Source: Anseranas semipalmata (lineage: Eukaryota > Chordata > Aves > Anseriformes > Anseranatidae). From it: DNA of 64,000 nt. Below the pieces are notes generated by a model. It was not told where the DNA came from and did not search any database. It saw only the letters and a list, made by a program, of their open reading frames with translations. Location of the stretch: assembly GCA_013399115.1 (NCBI GenBank), contig VXAA01004389.1, forward strand, positions 443,272-507,271, read 5' to 3'. Within the stretch, counting starts at the first letter, position 1; the number at the start of each line of letters is the position of its first letter. Of the stretch, positions 38,352-51,400 are shown piece after piece. Position numbers and translations under genes: made by a program.

Positions 38352-40004
38352 CCTTTTCTTTAAAATAAGTATGTCTAGCTATATATTAGCTTCTTTATTT
38401 TCTACCTCCCTTCTTTTCAGAAATAAATGGCTTTTCCTGTCTCCCTCCCCCTTTGAAGGAGAACCTGTCTGATCTTCCGAGTGCAGCTGAAGTCAGTGTG
38501 CAGCTTCTCTCCCAAACCAAGTCTCCTCGGAATCAGGAAACTTACTTTCACAGACAGACTTTGTTTTTATCCACATCTGGAATGACTCATGGTGCATGTG
38601 AGTTTGCTGGCAGCTGTGTGAATAAATATCATTACATTTTTGTAGTTGAGTTTCATTTGTTATATGGGCCAGTTGGAATTTATTTTTGTCCAATAAACAC
38701 CCACAAGCAACTTCATTAAAGGACGCTCTTGAGTGTTAGATCTGTTGCTACTCCTCTGTAACACAGGGGGCTATGCGCTAACCTGCATCTAAGGCAAAAA
38801 GCTCCTCTGGAATGATGTACAGCTGCACTTGGACGCTTAAGTCAGGGAGTGGAGCATATGCTCTGCAAGAACATTTTGCTACTGTGATTCATATAATCAC
38901 TCCTTTATTAGGAACATATAATGCTGCGCTTAAACTTCAGTTCTGTGAGACAAGTCCTGGCCTTTTCCTCTGTTTGGCCAGTGCAGAATACGGGAAGGTC
39001 CAAATCCTTAACTGGCTGTCTTCAATGGTACTATGAGGACAATCTACAATAGCCAGAATGAATGTGGAGAGGTGATGCTGAACATAAAGGCTACTGACAG
39101 ATGTTTCCTCGCTGATGCTGGCCCCAGGGAAGATGACACTGGAAGCGTTATCCCAAAGGGACACAACATGGAGGGAGCTGCAGGTGTGTACTGTCTGTGG
39201 TGCAGATCCAACAGCAGTTTCAGGGCAGGGCTTGTGAGCACTGGGCAGTGCTTGGTGGGAATATAGCACTGGAACAACAGTGCTGGTTCCTGTGTGTTGG
39301 AATGGACAGATGAAAAATTGGGATACAAAGAATACTTAGCAGAATCAAGGGACAGGATATACCCCATTTGGTGCCTCAAAGTGATGAGTCTAATTCTCTT
39401 CTCTTATAGGTGAATGTAAGCCAGAAAAAAAAAAATCCACTGGCTTTATTTATACTGGTGTAAAATTGGCATATATGAGAGCAGACTCCAGCTTAGAAGG
39501 TATAAATAGCAGAATAAAGCGGAAGGATCAAAAGCTGGAATGACAGAGGGCACTGTGCCTCAGGATTAATGGGCACTGGCAGGAAGGCAGGAGAAAACCT
39601 GCTTAGCTCCTGCCTTGCTCATGCCAAACTCTGGCCTTTGCCTCAGTGCCCTTATTCTTCTCTGTACCAGCTTCAAGTAACACCAGCTGTAAAGGAAGGA
39701 GGAGGGTCAAATAAGGTTGCCTTGCCTAAAGCGACTCCATGTCTTTTCCTACACATACAGATTTTCCTATGCTCAGACTGCCTCAGGTTACTCCCACAGG
39801 AACAGCACAAGAAAGTAAGACAGCACTTTACTTGCCAAGGAGATGGCATAAGGTGTAATTAAAACAGAGTGTCTATCTCTCTCACTATATACTGTTCTTG
39901 TTACCACAACATATTAGGGATGGGACTGAATACAATGTTAAAGCTAGAAGTGGGCTCACACAAACGCATCTGTCCAAAAGTTATGAAGCAGGAATAAACT
40001 AGTT
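38352..40004. other. FAM180A 5' flank
   Basis: This lies upstream of the FAM180A start. An ATATATAG stretch about 30 bp before the ATG resembles a TATA box, but would leave almost no 5' UTR. A further upstream non-coding exon is possible. There is no CpG island. I see no other gene or repeat. Confidence 0.5.
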
Positions 40005-40411
40005 GAGGAGTGGCTGAAGACACCTGGTTTGTTCAGCCTAGAGAAGAGGAGACTGAGGGGAGGCCTCATGGCGGCCTGCAGCTTCCTCACGAGGGGAGCG
40101 GAGGGGCAGGCGCTGATCTCTGCTCTCTGGTGACAACGACAGGACCCAAGGGAACGGCATGAAGCTGTAACAGGGGAGGTTCAGGCTGGGTGTTGGGAAA
40201 AGGCACTTCACTGAGAGAGTGGTTGGGCACTGGAACAGGCTCCCCAGGGAAGTGGTCATGGCACCGAGCCTGCTGGAGTTCAAGAAGCGTTTGGACAATT
40301 CTCTCAGACACATGGTCTGATTTTTGGGTGGTCCTGTGTGGAGCCAGGAGTTGGAATCAATGATCCTTGAGGGTCCCTTCCAACTCAGGATATTCTGTGA
40401 TTCTGTGATAG
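40005..40411 (+). mobile_element. CR1 LINE 3' end, about 400 bp
   Basis: The copy begins in the CR1 3' coding end (GGTTTGTTCAGCCTAGAGAA, GAGGCCTCATGGCGGCC). It runs through GGTTGGGCACTGGAACAGGC and CTCCCCAGGGAAGTGGTC, and ends in GGATATTCTGTGATTCTGTG. It is a 5'-truncated insertion in plus orientation. It looks better preserved than the other copies in the window. The open frames on its opposite strand (40038-40313) are shadows. Confidence 0.95.
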
Positions 40412-43008
40412 TAGTTTTTAGGTTCCCTAGAGAGAGGGAGAGGGAAAGAGAGGTGCCACAAGAGGATGACTATTCCTACTTAGCTCAGATAAGTCACTGA
40501 GAACAGGATGAGGTGCTCTCTGGAGAAGTTGAATTGAGTCATCAACATGGCCAATTCTGAGATTATGTGTTTGCATCAAGAAGGTGCAAGCTGCACAGTA
40601 GTAAGGGGGTAATGATCTGTCAACTGCTAAGAAAAAAAAAAAAAGTTATATAACTCCTGCTGGAAAGACTTCTACTGGTATGGAGGCCTTGAGGAGGTAC
40701 ACTTTAAATTAGTAAACCACCTTAGTGAAAAACCTCTGGCAAGCTAACAAAGTGGGAGCAGATGGCTTCATTAACTTAACTGCATCAGTCAGGCTACCCT
40801 GGCATGAAGATCTTAATGTAAGCACGGTCTGTTAAAAGATGTTTCAAAGCCAGGTAAACCAGGGAGAAGCATCACTTAGAATGTGCATTGCAGGCTTGAG
40901 AAATGAAAGAAGAGTATGAGAAAACTCAAAATCCCGTGGGGTAACTAAGGAACATATGTTTGGTGATGCTGGACAGAGGATGGGGAGGGGAAAAGATGTT
41001 CTGAGGTTCTGTGTCATTTCATTGTTTATATCTAAAGAAAAAGCTGTTGAAAACAAAGGATGAAGGAATTCAGACTGGCTCCGTCCCCCATGCTGAAAGA
41101 GCCCTGCAGATGGTTCTGCCTCCTTTCTGTGAGCAGCAGGCCACTTCCTATGCTCATTCATTGTCACTGTTTAATATATCCAGCCTAGAAAGGGAAAGGA
41201 GAAGGATCCCAGGAATTTCCTTCCCTAATCATCTACTCCACCTCTAGCCTCCAGAGCAAGCACTGCAGGATCAACAAAGAAGCAGCAGCTGAGAGAGACA
41301 GAAGAAATGTCTGATTAGACTGACATACAGGTCAAAGGGACGTGAGAGTATGAAATGATTACAAATCTCTCCTTTTTCAGACCCTGAAGATGTTGCTCTG
41401 AAGCCACATTATCTGTGATATTATTATTATCATTTCTCCTTAATCTGAGTCTGGCTACACAACCATCTCTAGCAGCCTTTTCTTTACCTGAACTCAAATA
41501 CAAACTCTATCCATCTGTGGTTCAAGACCCCACTCCTCAGTGGACTCTATCTTCAGGCATTCCAGCTTAGACTGCAGCTCTATCACACTAGGACAAATTT
41601 GACATTGAGACTATGAACGATGCACTCACATCTGCTTTCTTACAGAAAATGCAGCTGTAAATATAACAGGTCCATATAAAATAAAGAATGCTTTCCCTGT
41701 GGCATCTCCTCAAGAAATGTAAATGCCTCTTTCCCTCCATTTAAAAATGTAGATGTTTTTCTCTCCCATATGGATGTATACGCATGGAGAATCATATACT
41801 CCTTATTAAAGAGCCCTCCAGATGAAGCCAGGAGATAAATCTTACAAATACGCTCAGGGCACTTCAACTCTATAGCTTCTATTCATCTCTTGACTATATT
41901 TCATTACATAGTTGCCCAGTTTCAGCTCAAGGCAGTTTCAGGCTTTGCTGGAGGCTTGAATCAGAGCAACTATAATGAATGCTGAAACAGTGTAGAAATC
42001 TTCACTATGTATAAATACTAAACACTCTTAAATTGCTTTGGAAGTATCAAGCAGAGGAGCTTTATGGTGAAGAATTCATCTTGAAGATGTGTCTGCTGGG
42101 AGAGGGTACCATGCTGCTAAAGAGAGGAAGCAAAGAGCTGGTCTTCAGGCTGGTTGATATTCAGATTTTAAAGCAGTGTAGTTCTGGACACTTTCACAGT
42201 CATGTTAAAGTGAATATTTGTGTGTTGCTCCATCTTACGTATTTATGCATTGGAGCTGCAAGTCCTCCAGTGCTCCCAGTACCGGTGAGAACATTCAGGC
42301 ACAGGAAAGGAGTTACTAACTACTGCCTCTGGCAGGTTGCTTGAGGTGAAAATGAACATTCATGTAACTCTTAACAATATAACTAGACTTCAAGGGAGCT
42401 TTTCCATTCAATTTCTCCATCCTGATGCTGTCAGTGAGTGTTTGTATACACTGCTATTCAACCACAGTCTTTTTAGGAAACCTGGAAATAGGGGAGGGAG
42501 GAATGGAGTGTGTGAAGACTGAACAGGGAAGCTGTTAACTGTCATTTTGTGGCCCACACACACTGAGGGCATAGAGCTGGTAGTGGTACCACACAGCTGT
42601 CTTTCCTTCCCATCACAGATATTGTCATGGTGAAGGGACAATTTCAGCAGGTTGGGAGTGTGGAAAGCCTTTATTTCCCAGGGGATGATCTGCAGTGACC
42701 AGTGCTTCAAGTGAGGAGCCCCTATGTGTTGCCTTTAGTATGGAATGTTGTCTTATGTATGGAATAATTTATAATCTAAAAAGACAATAGAAGGGAAAAC
42801 AAGGCACCAGGTAATCCAAGATCAGCAGCCTGTTGAATCTTCCAAGAAAAACAAATCTTTTTCACTGGAGAATACTAATTCAGGGCGTCAGTTCAGCTTT
42901 GGCTTTGATGAACTTCTGCCAAAAGCAAGGTGGGATTCCAGCCTGCCCTGACACCTCAGTCACTGTGAGAATTCCTCACAAATCTTCTATCAGATTTTTT
43001 TTTTTTTT
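40412..43008. other. Intergenic, no gene seen
   Basis: Unique-looking sequence with a short A-run near 40630 and a T-run that abuts the assembly gap at 43009. No recognisable gene or repeat. Confidence 0.65.
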
Positions 43009-43039
43009 NNNNNNNNNNNNNNNNNNNNNNNNNNNNNNN
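43009..43039. other. Assembly gap (31 N)
   Basis: Thirty-one Ns follow directly on a poly-T run. The true length is unknown; open frames that pass through it are not meaningful. Confidence 0.98.
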
Positions 43040-43649
43040 GATTTGTCTTGCTTCAATTTGAAAAGTGAGTGTGTGTGGGCAGGAACTTCCTCTGAACCAG
43101 AAGCTCTGCTCTGCAGCCAGACTCCTGCCCTGCCCAACAGGCCATGAGACATTTGCCTGCTAGTATGCCAGCACAGTGGGACAACATCTATGCATGACAC
43201 AGACATTGGTCTCCTTCCCATAATAGAGATGGATAAACTGAGACATACACATGAAGTGACTCACTCACAGAATGAATTGATGGTAGAGCTGGGTCTAGAA
43301 ACCAAGTTCTGGTCCTTCCATTCCTCTGCCCATAATATAAGGTCCCAATCCAGCACTGCACCAGCTCAAACAGCACCAGTGCCATCTACCAAGAAAAAAA
43401 AAAGAAGTATCCACATAATTAGAAGCATAGAGGGAAAAAAAAAAAAAAAAATAGAAGAAGGAGCTGCACACAAGAGCTTACAGGAGATGAAAAAAAGTAT
43501 TTTTCCAAACCAGATTACTGGCAGCTGATCCTCATTATCTGTGATGTCTTCAGATGGCCCCTCAGGTGCTGCTTGCAGCTTCCTGCATACCAGTTTGGAC
43601 GACAGAATCTCACCAAGCCTCACAGGTAAAGAGGCCAGGATCAACCTTG

Positions 43650-43735
43650 TATAGCCATAGAGTGCTACTCTGGAGTTGTAAGTTGGAAGGGACCTTGAAG
43701 CGTCTTACTCTTGTCCTTCTGCCCCGGAGCTCTCT
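43650..43735 (-). mobile_element. Decayed CR1 fragment
   Basis: GTTGTAAGTTGGAAGGGACC, then CTTGAAGCGTCTTACTCTTG and TCCTTCTGCCCC, parallel the reverse complement of the CR1 3' end, where TTGGAAGGGACCTTAAAGAT is usual. Divergence is high and the borders are uncertain. Confidence 0.65.
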
Positions 43736-44980
43736 AGGTTTAGCTGTTTGAGTTCATAGTCACAAGAACACTTAGATGCTGAACTGATAATTTAGACAGA
43801 CATTTAAATGTCAATAATCAAAATTTAAATTCTACCCATGCAGCTTTGCAGATATCTGAATTGCTTGTGTGCCTAAGCTTCCCTTGTGAAGTTCCTTAAA
43901 TGCTTGTATCACTGTATCTATCTTGAAAACAAAGAACAGCTTACATTTTATTTCATATTTCAAACAAAATATTGATACTTGCCTTAGTATTTACAAAAAT
44001 ATCTGACTGCACATGCCCCTTCTCAAGTCCCATGCTGCACATTTCAGTTTTTTTTTTTCATAATCAGGAAGCAGATGGGGCATACCTTTTGCTCTCTGAC
44101 TTCATTGTTCAAGAAGTCACCTGCTTTATAATGTATCCTGGTTCAGAGCCTTTCTCTGCCTGGGAAGATATGAGTATATACCATAGAAGGAGACTCTAAG
44201 CCCTAAATTGCAGGATCTTCTAGGATGGAGCTTTTCAACTCCATTGCTGAATCTATTGCTATGTGCAGGAGGTAATTAAATATTCATTTTCGCAGGGAGA
44301 AGGAATGTGAGGGCAACTCGTTTGCCATGATTGTAGAGTTACACAGGAGATGCAGGTCTTACTACCTACTCTGACATCCTTTTTTTTATTTTTTTTTTAT
44401 TTTTTTGAAATAGAATTCATTCCATTAACAGAATAACGTTATAGACACCAGACACATAGTTTGCCTTAGGAAAAAGAGGTATTTGTATACAGGTTCTTGG
44501 ATCCTAGTCATGTACACTAACTAATTAACTGAGAATAGATCCTTCTCCTGCTTTAGATACAAAAAGTCGGGAGAGGATTCGTGTTTATGAACCTGAGCAA
44601 AGACAAATAACTTCCACTAGCTTAAAGCTCTAAAGGGATACAAAATTTAATATGCCCCTTTCTCCTTGGTATTTCCTCTTGACTAGCATAGATCATTTCT
44701 GTTTTTCAGCCTTATGTGAACCATTCTCAGACATCAGACTCTCTCCCCAGGCACTATACAGATAGCCTAGATACTGAAACTGGGGCTGTGAATACAGTTC
44801 AGAGCAACGTTAAGCATGCTCACAGTTAAGCACAGCAATGCTGAGCCAGAGTCTTTCCTGAATCAAGTCTTCATAAAACTGATGTGTTAGTAAGGCTGCT
44901 TTGGTCAAATGTGTGTACCACTATATGAAAACTAAGGATTTCAAATTTTTGCCCAAAATTTTTAAGAGAATATGTAAGAG

Positions 44981-45047
44981 TTTTTTGTTTGTTTGTTTGT
45001 TTGTTTGTTTGTTTTGTTTTGTTTATTTGTTTTGTTGTTGTTGTTCA
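44981..45047. repeat. (TTTG)n / (GTT)n compound microsatellite
   Basis: TTTG units pass through TTTTG into a few GTT units. Confidence 0.92.
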
Positions 45048-45401
45048 ATTCCTCAAGCATCACGCAAGATGGTGGTACTGAAGCCATCGCTCAGAAAAAG
45101 GAACACGAAGACACAGGAGTCAACATGGAAATACAGAAGTCAGCATAGATATACAGAAATTATCATGGAAAGTCACTGATGGAAGTCTAACTTCTTTCTC
45201 TGGGTGCACCTTATAAAATATAGACTGTTAATTTTCCTTGTGGCTGCCAGGGCAGTTGTTGATATAAAGTCACCAGAGCTCCACCTATCTTAGAGAATCT
45301 ATGCTGATTTACACCAGTGTATAAGGATGTAGTCCTTGCTGGGTAACACAACATAACCATTTTGGAAAATTAAACTTTTAAAAACATTCCATCAGTTCTG
45401 C

Positions 45402-45441
45402 TTTTTTTTTTTTTTNTTTTTTTTTTTTTTTTTTTTTTTTT
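45402..45441. repeat. Poly-T tract with one N
   Basis: About 40 Ts with an ambiguous base at 45416; the length should be regarded as uncertain. Confidence 0.93.
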
Positions 45442-45721
45442 CAACCTCTTGGCCATCACTGTAATTTCCAATGATACAAAGCCAATGCAAACATTAAGTC
45501 CATGACTTGCAGTTAAGCAACAGAAAATGCTGTTAGCAGTGCTACTGTAGGACGAGTTCTGAAATGAAGCAGACAAAAATTTAGTGTCACAAGTCACTGC
45601 TAAAACCATAAAGGAAGGTCAGCTATGCAGAGAATTTCCTGCCTTTCAGCCTAGAAAGTTAATAATGACAGCAGTGAACATTTGCAGGTGGAGTTTTATG
45701 ATTAAATCCTCAGAACAGCAG

Positions 45722-45875
45722 AAAGGCAAGGCAAGGCAAGGCAAGGCAAGGCAAGGCAAGGCAAGGCAAGGCAAGGCAAGGCAAGGCAAGGCAAGGCAAG
45801 GCAAGGCAAGGCAAGGCAAGGAAAGGAAAGGAAAGGAAAGGAAAGGAAAGGAAAGGAAAGGAAAGGAAAGGAAAA
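45722..45875. repeat. Compound pentanucleotide array (AAGGC)n-(AAAGG)n
   Basis: About nineteen perfect GGCAA units (to 45820) change abruptly to about eleven GGAAA units. The second block is all purine on the plus strand; the first has one C per unit. Open frames of about 70-101 codons on both strands arise only because a five-base unit can lack stops in all frames. Confidence 0.98.
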
Positions 45876-48263
45876 CAGAACATAACTGATGCCACCTCTG
45901 GAGCAGAAACACAAATGATAAATACAAGTTCATTACCACAAGTCGTTACCAAGAACAGCCAGACCAAAGCTCTACAGATTTTCTGTTTTAGTTGGAGTGT
46001 GACCATATATTCATCAATTTATTAAAACTGTGGAAGAAATTATCCTGAGAAAAGGAGAGAGGCAAATGCTCTGGCTAATAATTGTAAAACTGTGAGATTA
46101 GAGACATAGTAAAGATGGATTAGGTGAAGATAGCATTACAGGTAAGGAGTGATACAGTTGCATTGTGTAAAGAGTCAAATGAGAATGGGATGAGGCTGGA
46201 TCATAAAAGAGGATGACAGAAGAGGGGTGGGATTAAGAATAAGCACCTGATGCACATGAGGTTATGACATCATCATACAGGCAGAGACCCTGAACAGAGC
46301 TGGGCTTTCCATAAAAGGCTTATGATAAAACTTAAATCAATGGGAAATGCAAAATAAAATTTAGATTTCAGTTGTTCCTGCTCTGAAAACTTCTTCTGCC
46401 TACTGCTTTGAAAATTTCTCCAGTTTATTGCAGTGTTGTACTGGTGTGACCCTTTGGGGCAATGTTGGTGATTTCAAACATGAGTATGATGAGAGAACAA
46501 CTCAACCCCTTCCCTTCAGATGGAAGAAGTAGAGCATTCCAGCTCTTCCTTTCTCCTCAATCAGACACATGGGCAAAGAAATGAGATGTAACAGGCAACC
46601 TGTAAAGCAAGGTCTGAACTTTAAGATACCCTGATCTGAGGGTATAAGATACCCTGACTGAGCATTCCCCTCTACAAAAAGAGCATTCCTGCTCCAGAAA
46701 GATTTTTTTACATTCAGAAATCACAGATCAATAGAATTTCTGCTGCAAAATTAAATCTTCATAGTTTCTAGTTGCCTAAATAGGCCCTTTCAACCAGTTT
46801 TCAGGTAGGGAGGATGCAGGGAGTCAAAACATCCTCAAAAAACAGGAGGCTTGACATGTGCCTGACATCAGATCCACTGAGCACATGCAGATCTTCACAG
46901 ATGCAGGAGTTATTTTTCCATGTTACTGTATGCTTGGCTGTCAGACATTCAGAGAAGCAATTAATCTTTCTCTGAAGCAGTAAGGTTTTCAAATATGAGA
47001 ACAATTCCATGGCAAAGGTCTTCAAGAGGAATTCAAGGACCCTTATGTTTCTTTCTGTGTGGTGCAAGCTTCAGGCAAAAGGCAAACTTTGAGTAAATAA
47101 TTGACTTTTCTCTGCCTTGGTTCCTTGTGTGCAGAAAAAGGAAGGCAATGCTGCACTTGATCCTCATCTCTTTACCTCTTTAAGCTGTAATATCCTTTGG
47201 CCAGAGACTATCTGTGCCATAAGAAGCACATGTGGGCCTTCACCTCTGCTGGGGCCTTTAAGTTGTCCTATCAATCCTCTGTGTCATGCCTCTGTATTGA
47301 GCCACAAAGACATAGGATGAGACAGAGGAAATTTACTTTGTTTTATTCAAACAGGTCACATCCCAATTCATTGCCAAATGACCTGATCAATAGGAATATT
47401 GAGAACATGGATTTGTTTAGCAGGTTTAAGGGGGCAAAAAAATGACCAGCTCCTTGAAGTTAAAGCCCAAGACACTTGTTTCCATGCTGGAAGGGGATAA
47501 GGACAGAAAAACAGCAGCAGATACTAGCTCCTCATTTCTCCAGGGCTTTCGTTGTGCCCCTTTTGTGAAACAGCAACTCAATCCTAGTGATAAGAGCTAA
47601 GACACACAGTTTTACTGACAGCACTGAAAATAACACACAGGCTGGAGACAGAAAGGAGGTCAGGACCAATTAAATCTCTTAGGCTGCACAGGCCAAACAA
47701 GAATCAATACCCTGAACACATGAAGCGTTGGATGGCTGTTCAAAACACATTTTTCCCACATGTGAACCAGGATTTTTCTTGATATATAAAGTGACCAGCA
47801 TCTTAAAACCCAAGACTGTGCCATAGGCTTCAGGAGGAGAGAGAGATCATTGATTTAACAACTCATGGTTATAGCTAAAACCTGTCCAGGATGGCAGATT
47901 CATTCAAGATTAAAGGATCAGAGGTGAGTGTAAACCATGGGTAGTGTCCTGGGTTCAAAGGAGCTCTCACGACTGCTTTAAACCACTGCACTTTCTCTTG
48001 GCTTTCTTCCCTCTCGCTGCTCAGGCTCCCAGGGCCTTGTACATACACATGGTGGGGCAGAGGCAGATGCAACTTCAGGCTGTTTTGCAGGGCTCAAGGA
48101 GCTGTTTATTGCTGGGGTATCTGCTCATCCACAGCAGGCTGCAGCTGCCCAGTGCCATGGCCTAAAATGTTGCTGTATAGTGATGAAACTGGTGCTGGGC
48201 CTTTACAGAACTGATTTCGGTAATGCCAGTTCCCTTCTCCCCCTTGTTCCCCACCACACACAT
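45876..48263. other. Intergenic, no gene seen
   Basis: Between the two pentanucleotide arrays I see only a small direct duplication near 46623-46689 (AAGATACCCTGA twice, GAGCATTCC twice). Confidence 0.65.
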
Positions 48264-48419
48264 GAAAAGAAAAGAAAAGAAAAGAAAAGAAAAGAAAAGA
48301 AAAGAAAAGAAAAGAAAAGAAAAGAAAAGAAAAGAAAAGAAAAGAAAAGAAAAGAAAAGAAAAGAAAAGAAAAGAAAAGAAAAGAAAAGAAAAGAAAAGA
48401 AAAGAAAAGAAAAAGAAAA
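48264..48419. repeat. (AAAAG)n pentanucleotide array
   Basis: About 30 AAAAG units, nearly perfect, with one extra A near the right end. It is a homopurine tract on the plus strand. The Lys/Glu/Arg-repeat and Phe/Ser/Leu-repeat open frames across it are artefacts. Confidence 0.98.
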
Positions 48420-51400
48420 ACAGATTCTGTGAGTGAATAATAGGTGCACAACAGAGTTCTTTCTCCAGAGAAATAATGGATGCATACAGCAGGCCATTCC
48501 CTCACTTGAGAGGTCCACAATCTCTCAAGTTAATGTATATTCCAGTTAATGGGAACTGTAATCATTGGCACCAGGCCCACATTTAGCTCAGTACCAGCCC
48601 TAGCACAAGGGAGGCATTCAGCAGTAGCTCACATCCAAAGGCAGGAGAAATGAGCTGCCAATTGTGTCAGACATTGCCTCAGGGGAAAATCTAGCTTGCG
48701 GTGCAGCAGCCTGCTATATTTCTCTGACCCATTCAAGAACTGGCTGCCTCTCCTCTGCCTAGCACCCATGAACTGCCAAAATTAATAGCATATGGTGCTT
48801 AATATCTGCCACGACTTCTTGATTGTGTATGGCACAGTGCACGGGTGATAACACAACCAAATTACCTTTCTTATTGCTAAGAAGGGTGTGGGCTGGTTTC
48901 TTTTTGAAGTGCTCTCACTTTCCTCTTTCCTCAGCTTGGCACAAAAGCTTGAAAGCAAATGCAATGGAAAAAAACAGCAAATTCCTTCCAGAACTATACA
49001 TATAAGTGTATGTGCATATGTGTGTGTATACATACGGGGAGAGTGAGTATACTGCTTAAAGCAGCTCCCCCTGTGAGAAAGAAAGCTGTCTTTCATCCTT
49101 GCAGAGGACGGCAAAATAGAATCGCTTACACCACAGCGACCTTACCTCTTCAATGTTTGCATTTGTTATTCGTCAAAATCCGTATCAGCTGCTCCTTGCT
49201 TACTGGGCTGTGCTATCAAGTGCCAAGAGACCAAAAGAACAGTCTCATTGGCTCTAGGTTTTCACCAAACCTCCAGTGAACTAGTGGTACTGGCAACCAT
49301 GAGAGATATCTGGCTCCTATCTGTAAGCTGGACAATTCCTTGTTGCTAAATTACTTTTGTTCAGTGGAGCTTGAACTACCACAGTTGTTCCCAGCTGTTT
49401 CTGTAGTAGTCAACAGCAAAACTGTGGTGGAGGTCACACCAGCCAGTTTCTTGTATATCACCTGTGGCTAGAACAAAGCGAAGTGTTTACAGACAATGAT
49501 AGCCACACTGCAAAGGAGAGAGAGAAAGTGTTGTCTCCTTTTCATAAAAATGAAAATCAATGAGACTCATGTAGTCTAAAGCTAGTAGGGAACTGTATGA
49601 TGAGGATGTTTCTTCTTGGAAAACATCAGTTAAATGAAACTGAAATTTTCCAAGGTAGGGGAAACGTATAAATTCTGGGAGGAAACGTTTCTAAGCCCCA
49701 GTGGGAACTGCTGGTCAAACTTGATAGAGCATCCAGCCCTCAGTGGAGGAATGAAATCTTCCAGTGCATTGCTAACAGGTATGGAAAACCTGGATTCAAA
49801 CCCTTGTAACTCCCATATTTGAGATAAGAGCCTTATCTGTCTTTTGACTACCTGAGGAGAGAGCTCTTCAGGTGCCTCTGTTGTAAGCACTCCATTTCCT
49901 TCAAGTAAACCAATATTAACTGAGGCAGGGAGCCAAACTTGGCTCCTCCACATCCCATGTGAATGTTATAACCCTGAGTAATGCCTTTCTCACTCTTCTT
50001 ACTGAGTAACTACAAAAAGCGAAACCCCTTTCACAAAAGGAGTGAAGCAGAACCTCTCACTTTCTCTAAAAGGTGTTGTATTTGTCTTAACATAGATAAA
50101 ACATTTCTGAAGTTAGAAAAGCTTTGGAGGGAAGCTGAGTTTCCACTCACCATTAATTGTGCTCCTGTAACAGGAGATCTGATGAGCAGAACTGGGCTTA
50201 ATAAACCTCATTAGGTATGGTTTGGGTACTAAAATCCAAACCAAGGATGGCTTGGATTTAGTACTTCTGTTAGTTGAGCTCACAGAGCTCAGAATTATGC
50301 AAACAGTTGAAGAAATGCTTCCAGTTTGGCTTCCCTTGGAGCCAAATCATTATGTCAGGCTTCAGAGAAAGCAGTGGTAAGTTTTTATCTACAGATACAG
50401 GTTTTATGAATATCCTCTTTGGAGAAACATGCAAATGCTTAATGCAAAGCAAGATGCCTATCTGTTTGTCTGCCTGTCATACGTCTGTGTTCACACAGTT
50501 GTGTGAACATCCTGACTTTAAGCCAGGCTTCAGATATCAGATTCCATCAAGCAGAATTTATATCTCTAATAACATGGGTCTGCCTGGAAGAGTTTAGCAT
50601 CAAGAGGGTGCAGTGGTATGGATACCCAGGGTACAGAAAAGACAAATGCTTCAGACCTACAGGCTGCAGAGACCAGGTACCATCAACAGAGCCAGAGTAA
50701 GGTACGATGGGAGCTGGGCAAAAAGACACCAGACCCATTCCACTGTCTTTGCAAAGACCCCACTTGTAGGGGCCCACATTAGGACAGCTGTGCAATGCTA
50801 CTGACACAGTGGGATTGACTGATGCAGCAGATGCAGAACAGCTCTTACAGTGCTCTCATGCATAAACAAGGTGGTCAAGAGAGCGTGCAGAGGTGTAACA
50901 GGAGATAAGGAATAACCCCATTGCTGCAGTGCTGCAGGGCAGGCAGTAACAGGGAGAAGAGCATAGCAGAAAAAAAAAATGTGGAAAATAAAAGAGGTAA
51001 CCTTCTAGCAAATGCAAGTGTAGTTGTAATATGGAAGCAAAGGTATGAACCAAACTACAGAGCATGGCCAGAGCTGAGAAAAAAATATAGAAATTCCATC
51101 TTAGCATAAAGTGTTAACCACACTAGCCTGGCCCCTTGCTCACCCGGAGGAGCCACTCTCTGCTGTAGCCTCAGTACAGCTCTTCAGGTCTCAGACTCAG
51201 GTGTCTGAAGTGGCTCTTTAGTGACTACCCAGGCAATGCAGACAGTTTGCTGAGCTGTAGGTTTCTGTATTAGAGATGCCTAAAGTTCAGGGAAATTAAA
51301 CTCACATTTCCACCCCCTACCACTGTGCTCCTCTGGTCTCTCAGTGCTCTCCGTTTGTGCTTTGAACACAGCTGCTGGGACTTGCTGAGCCAATAGTAGG

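Larger units (their letters stand above)
43736..45723. other. Intergenic, no gene seen
   Basis: Apart from T-rich tracts at 44381-44406 and the repeats listed separately, I see nothing recognisable. Confidence 0.65.

Noticed and set aside
40038..40313. Two minus-strand open frames of 74 and 91 codons
   Set aside because: They lie on the antisense strand of a CR1 element.
42833..43221. Open frames running through the N gap
   Set aside because: The gap content and length are unknown, so the frames have no meaning.
45584..46006. Open frames of 70-101 codons across the AAGGC/AAAGG array
   Set aside because: They exist only because the five-base units lack stop codons; no coding signal in the flanks.
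48162..48520. Open frames of 69-118 codons across the AAAAG array
   Set aside because: Low-complexity repeat translation (Lys/Glu/Arg or Phe/Ser/Leu) with no recognisable flanking domain.
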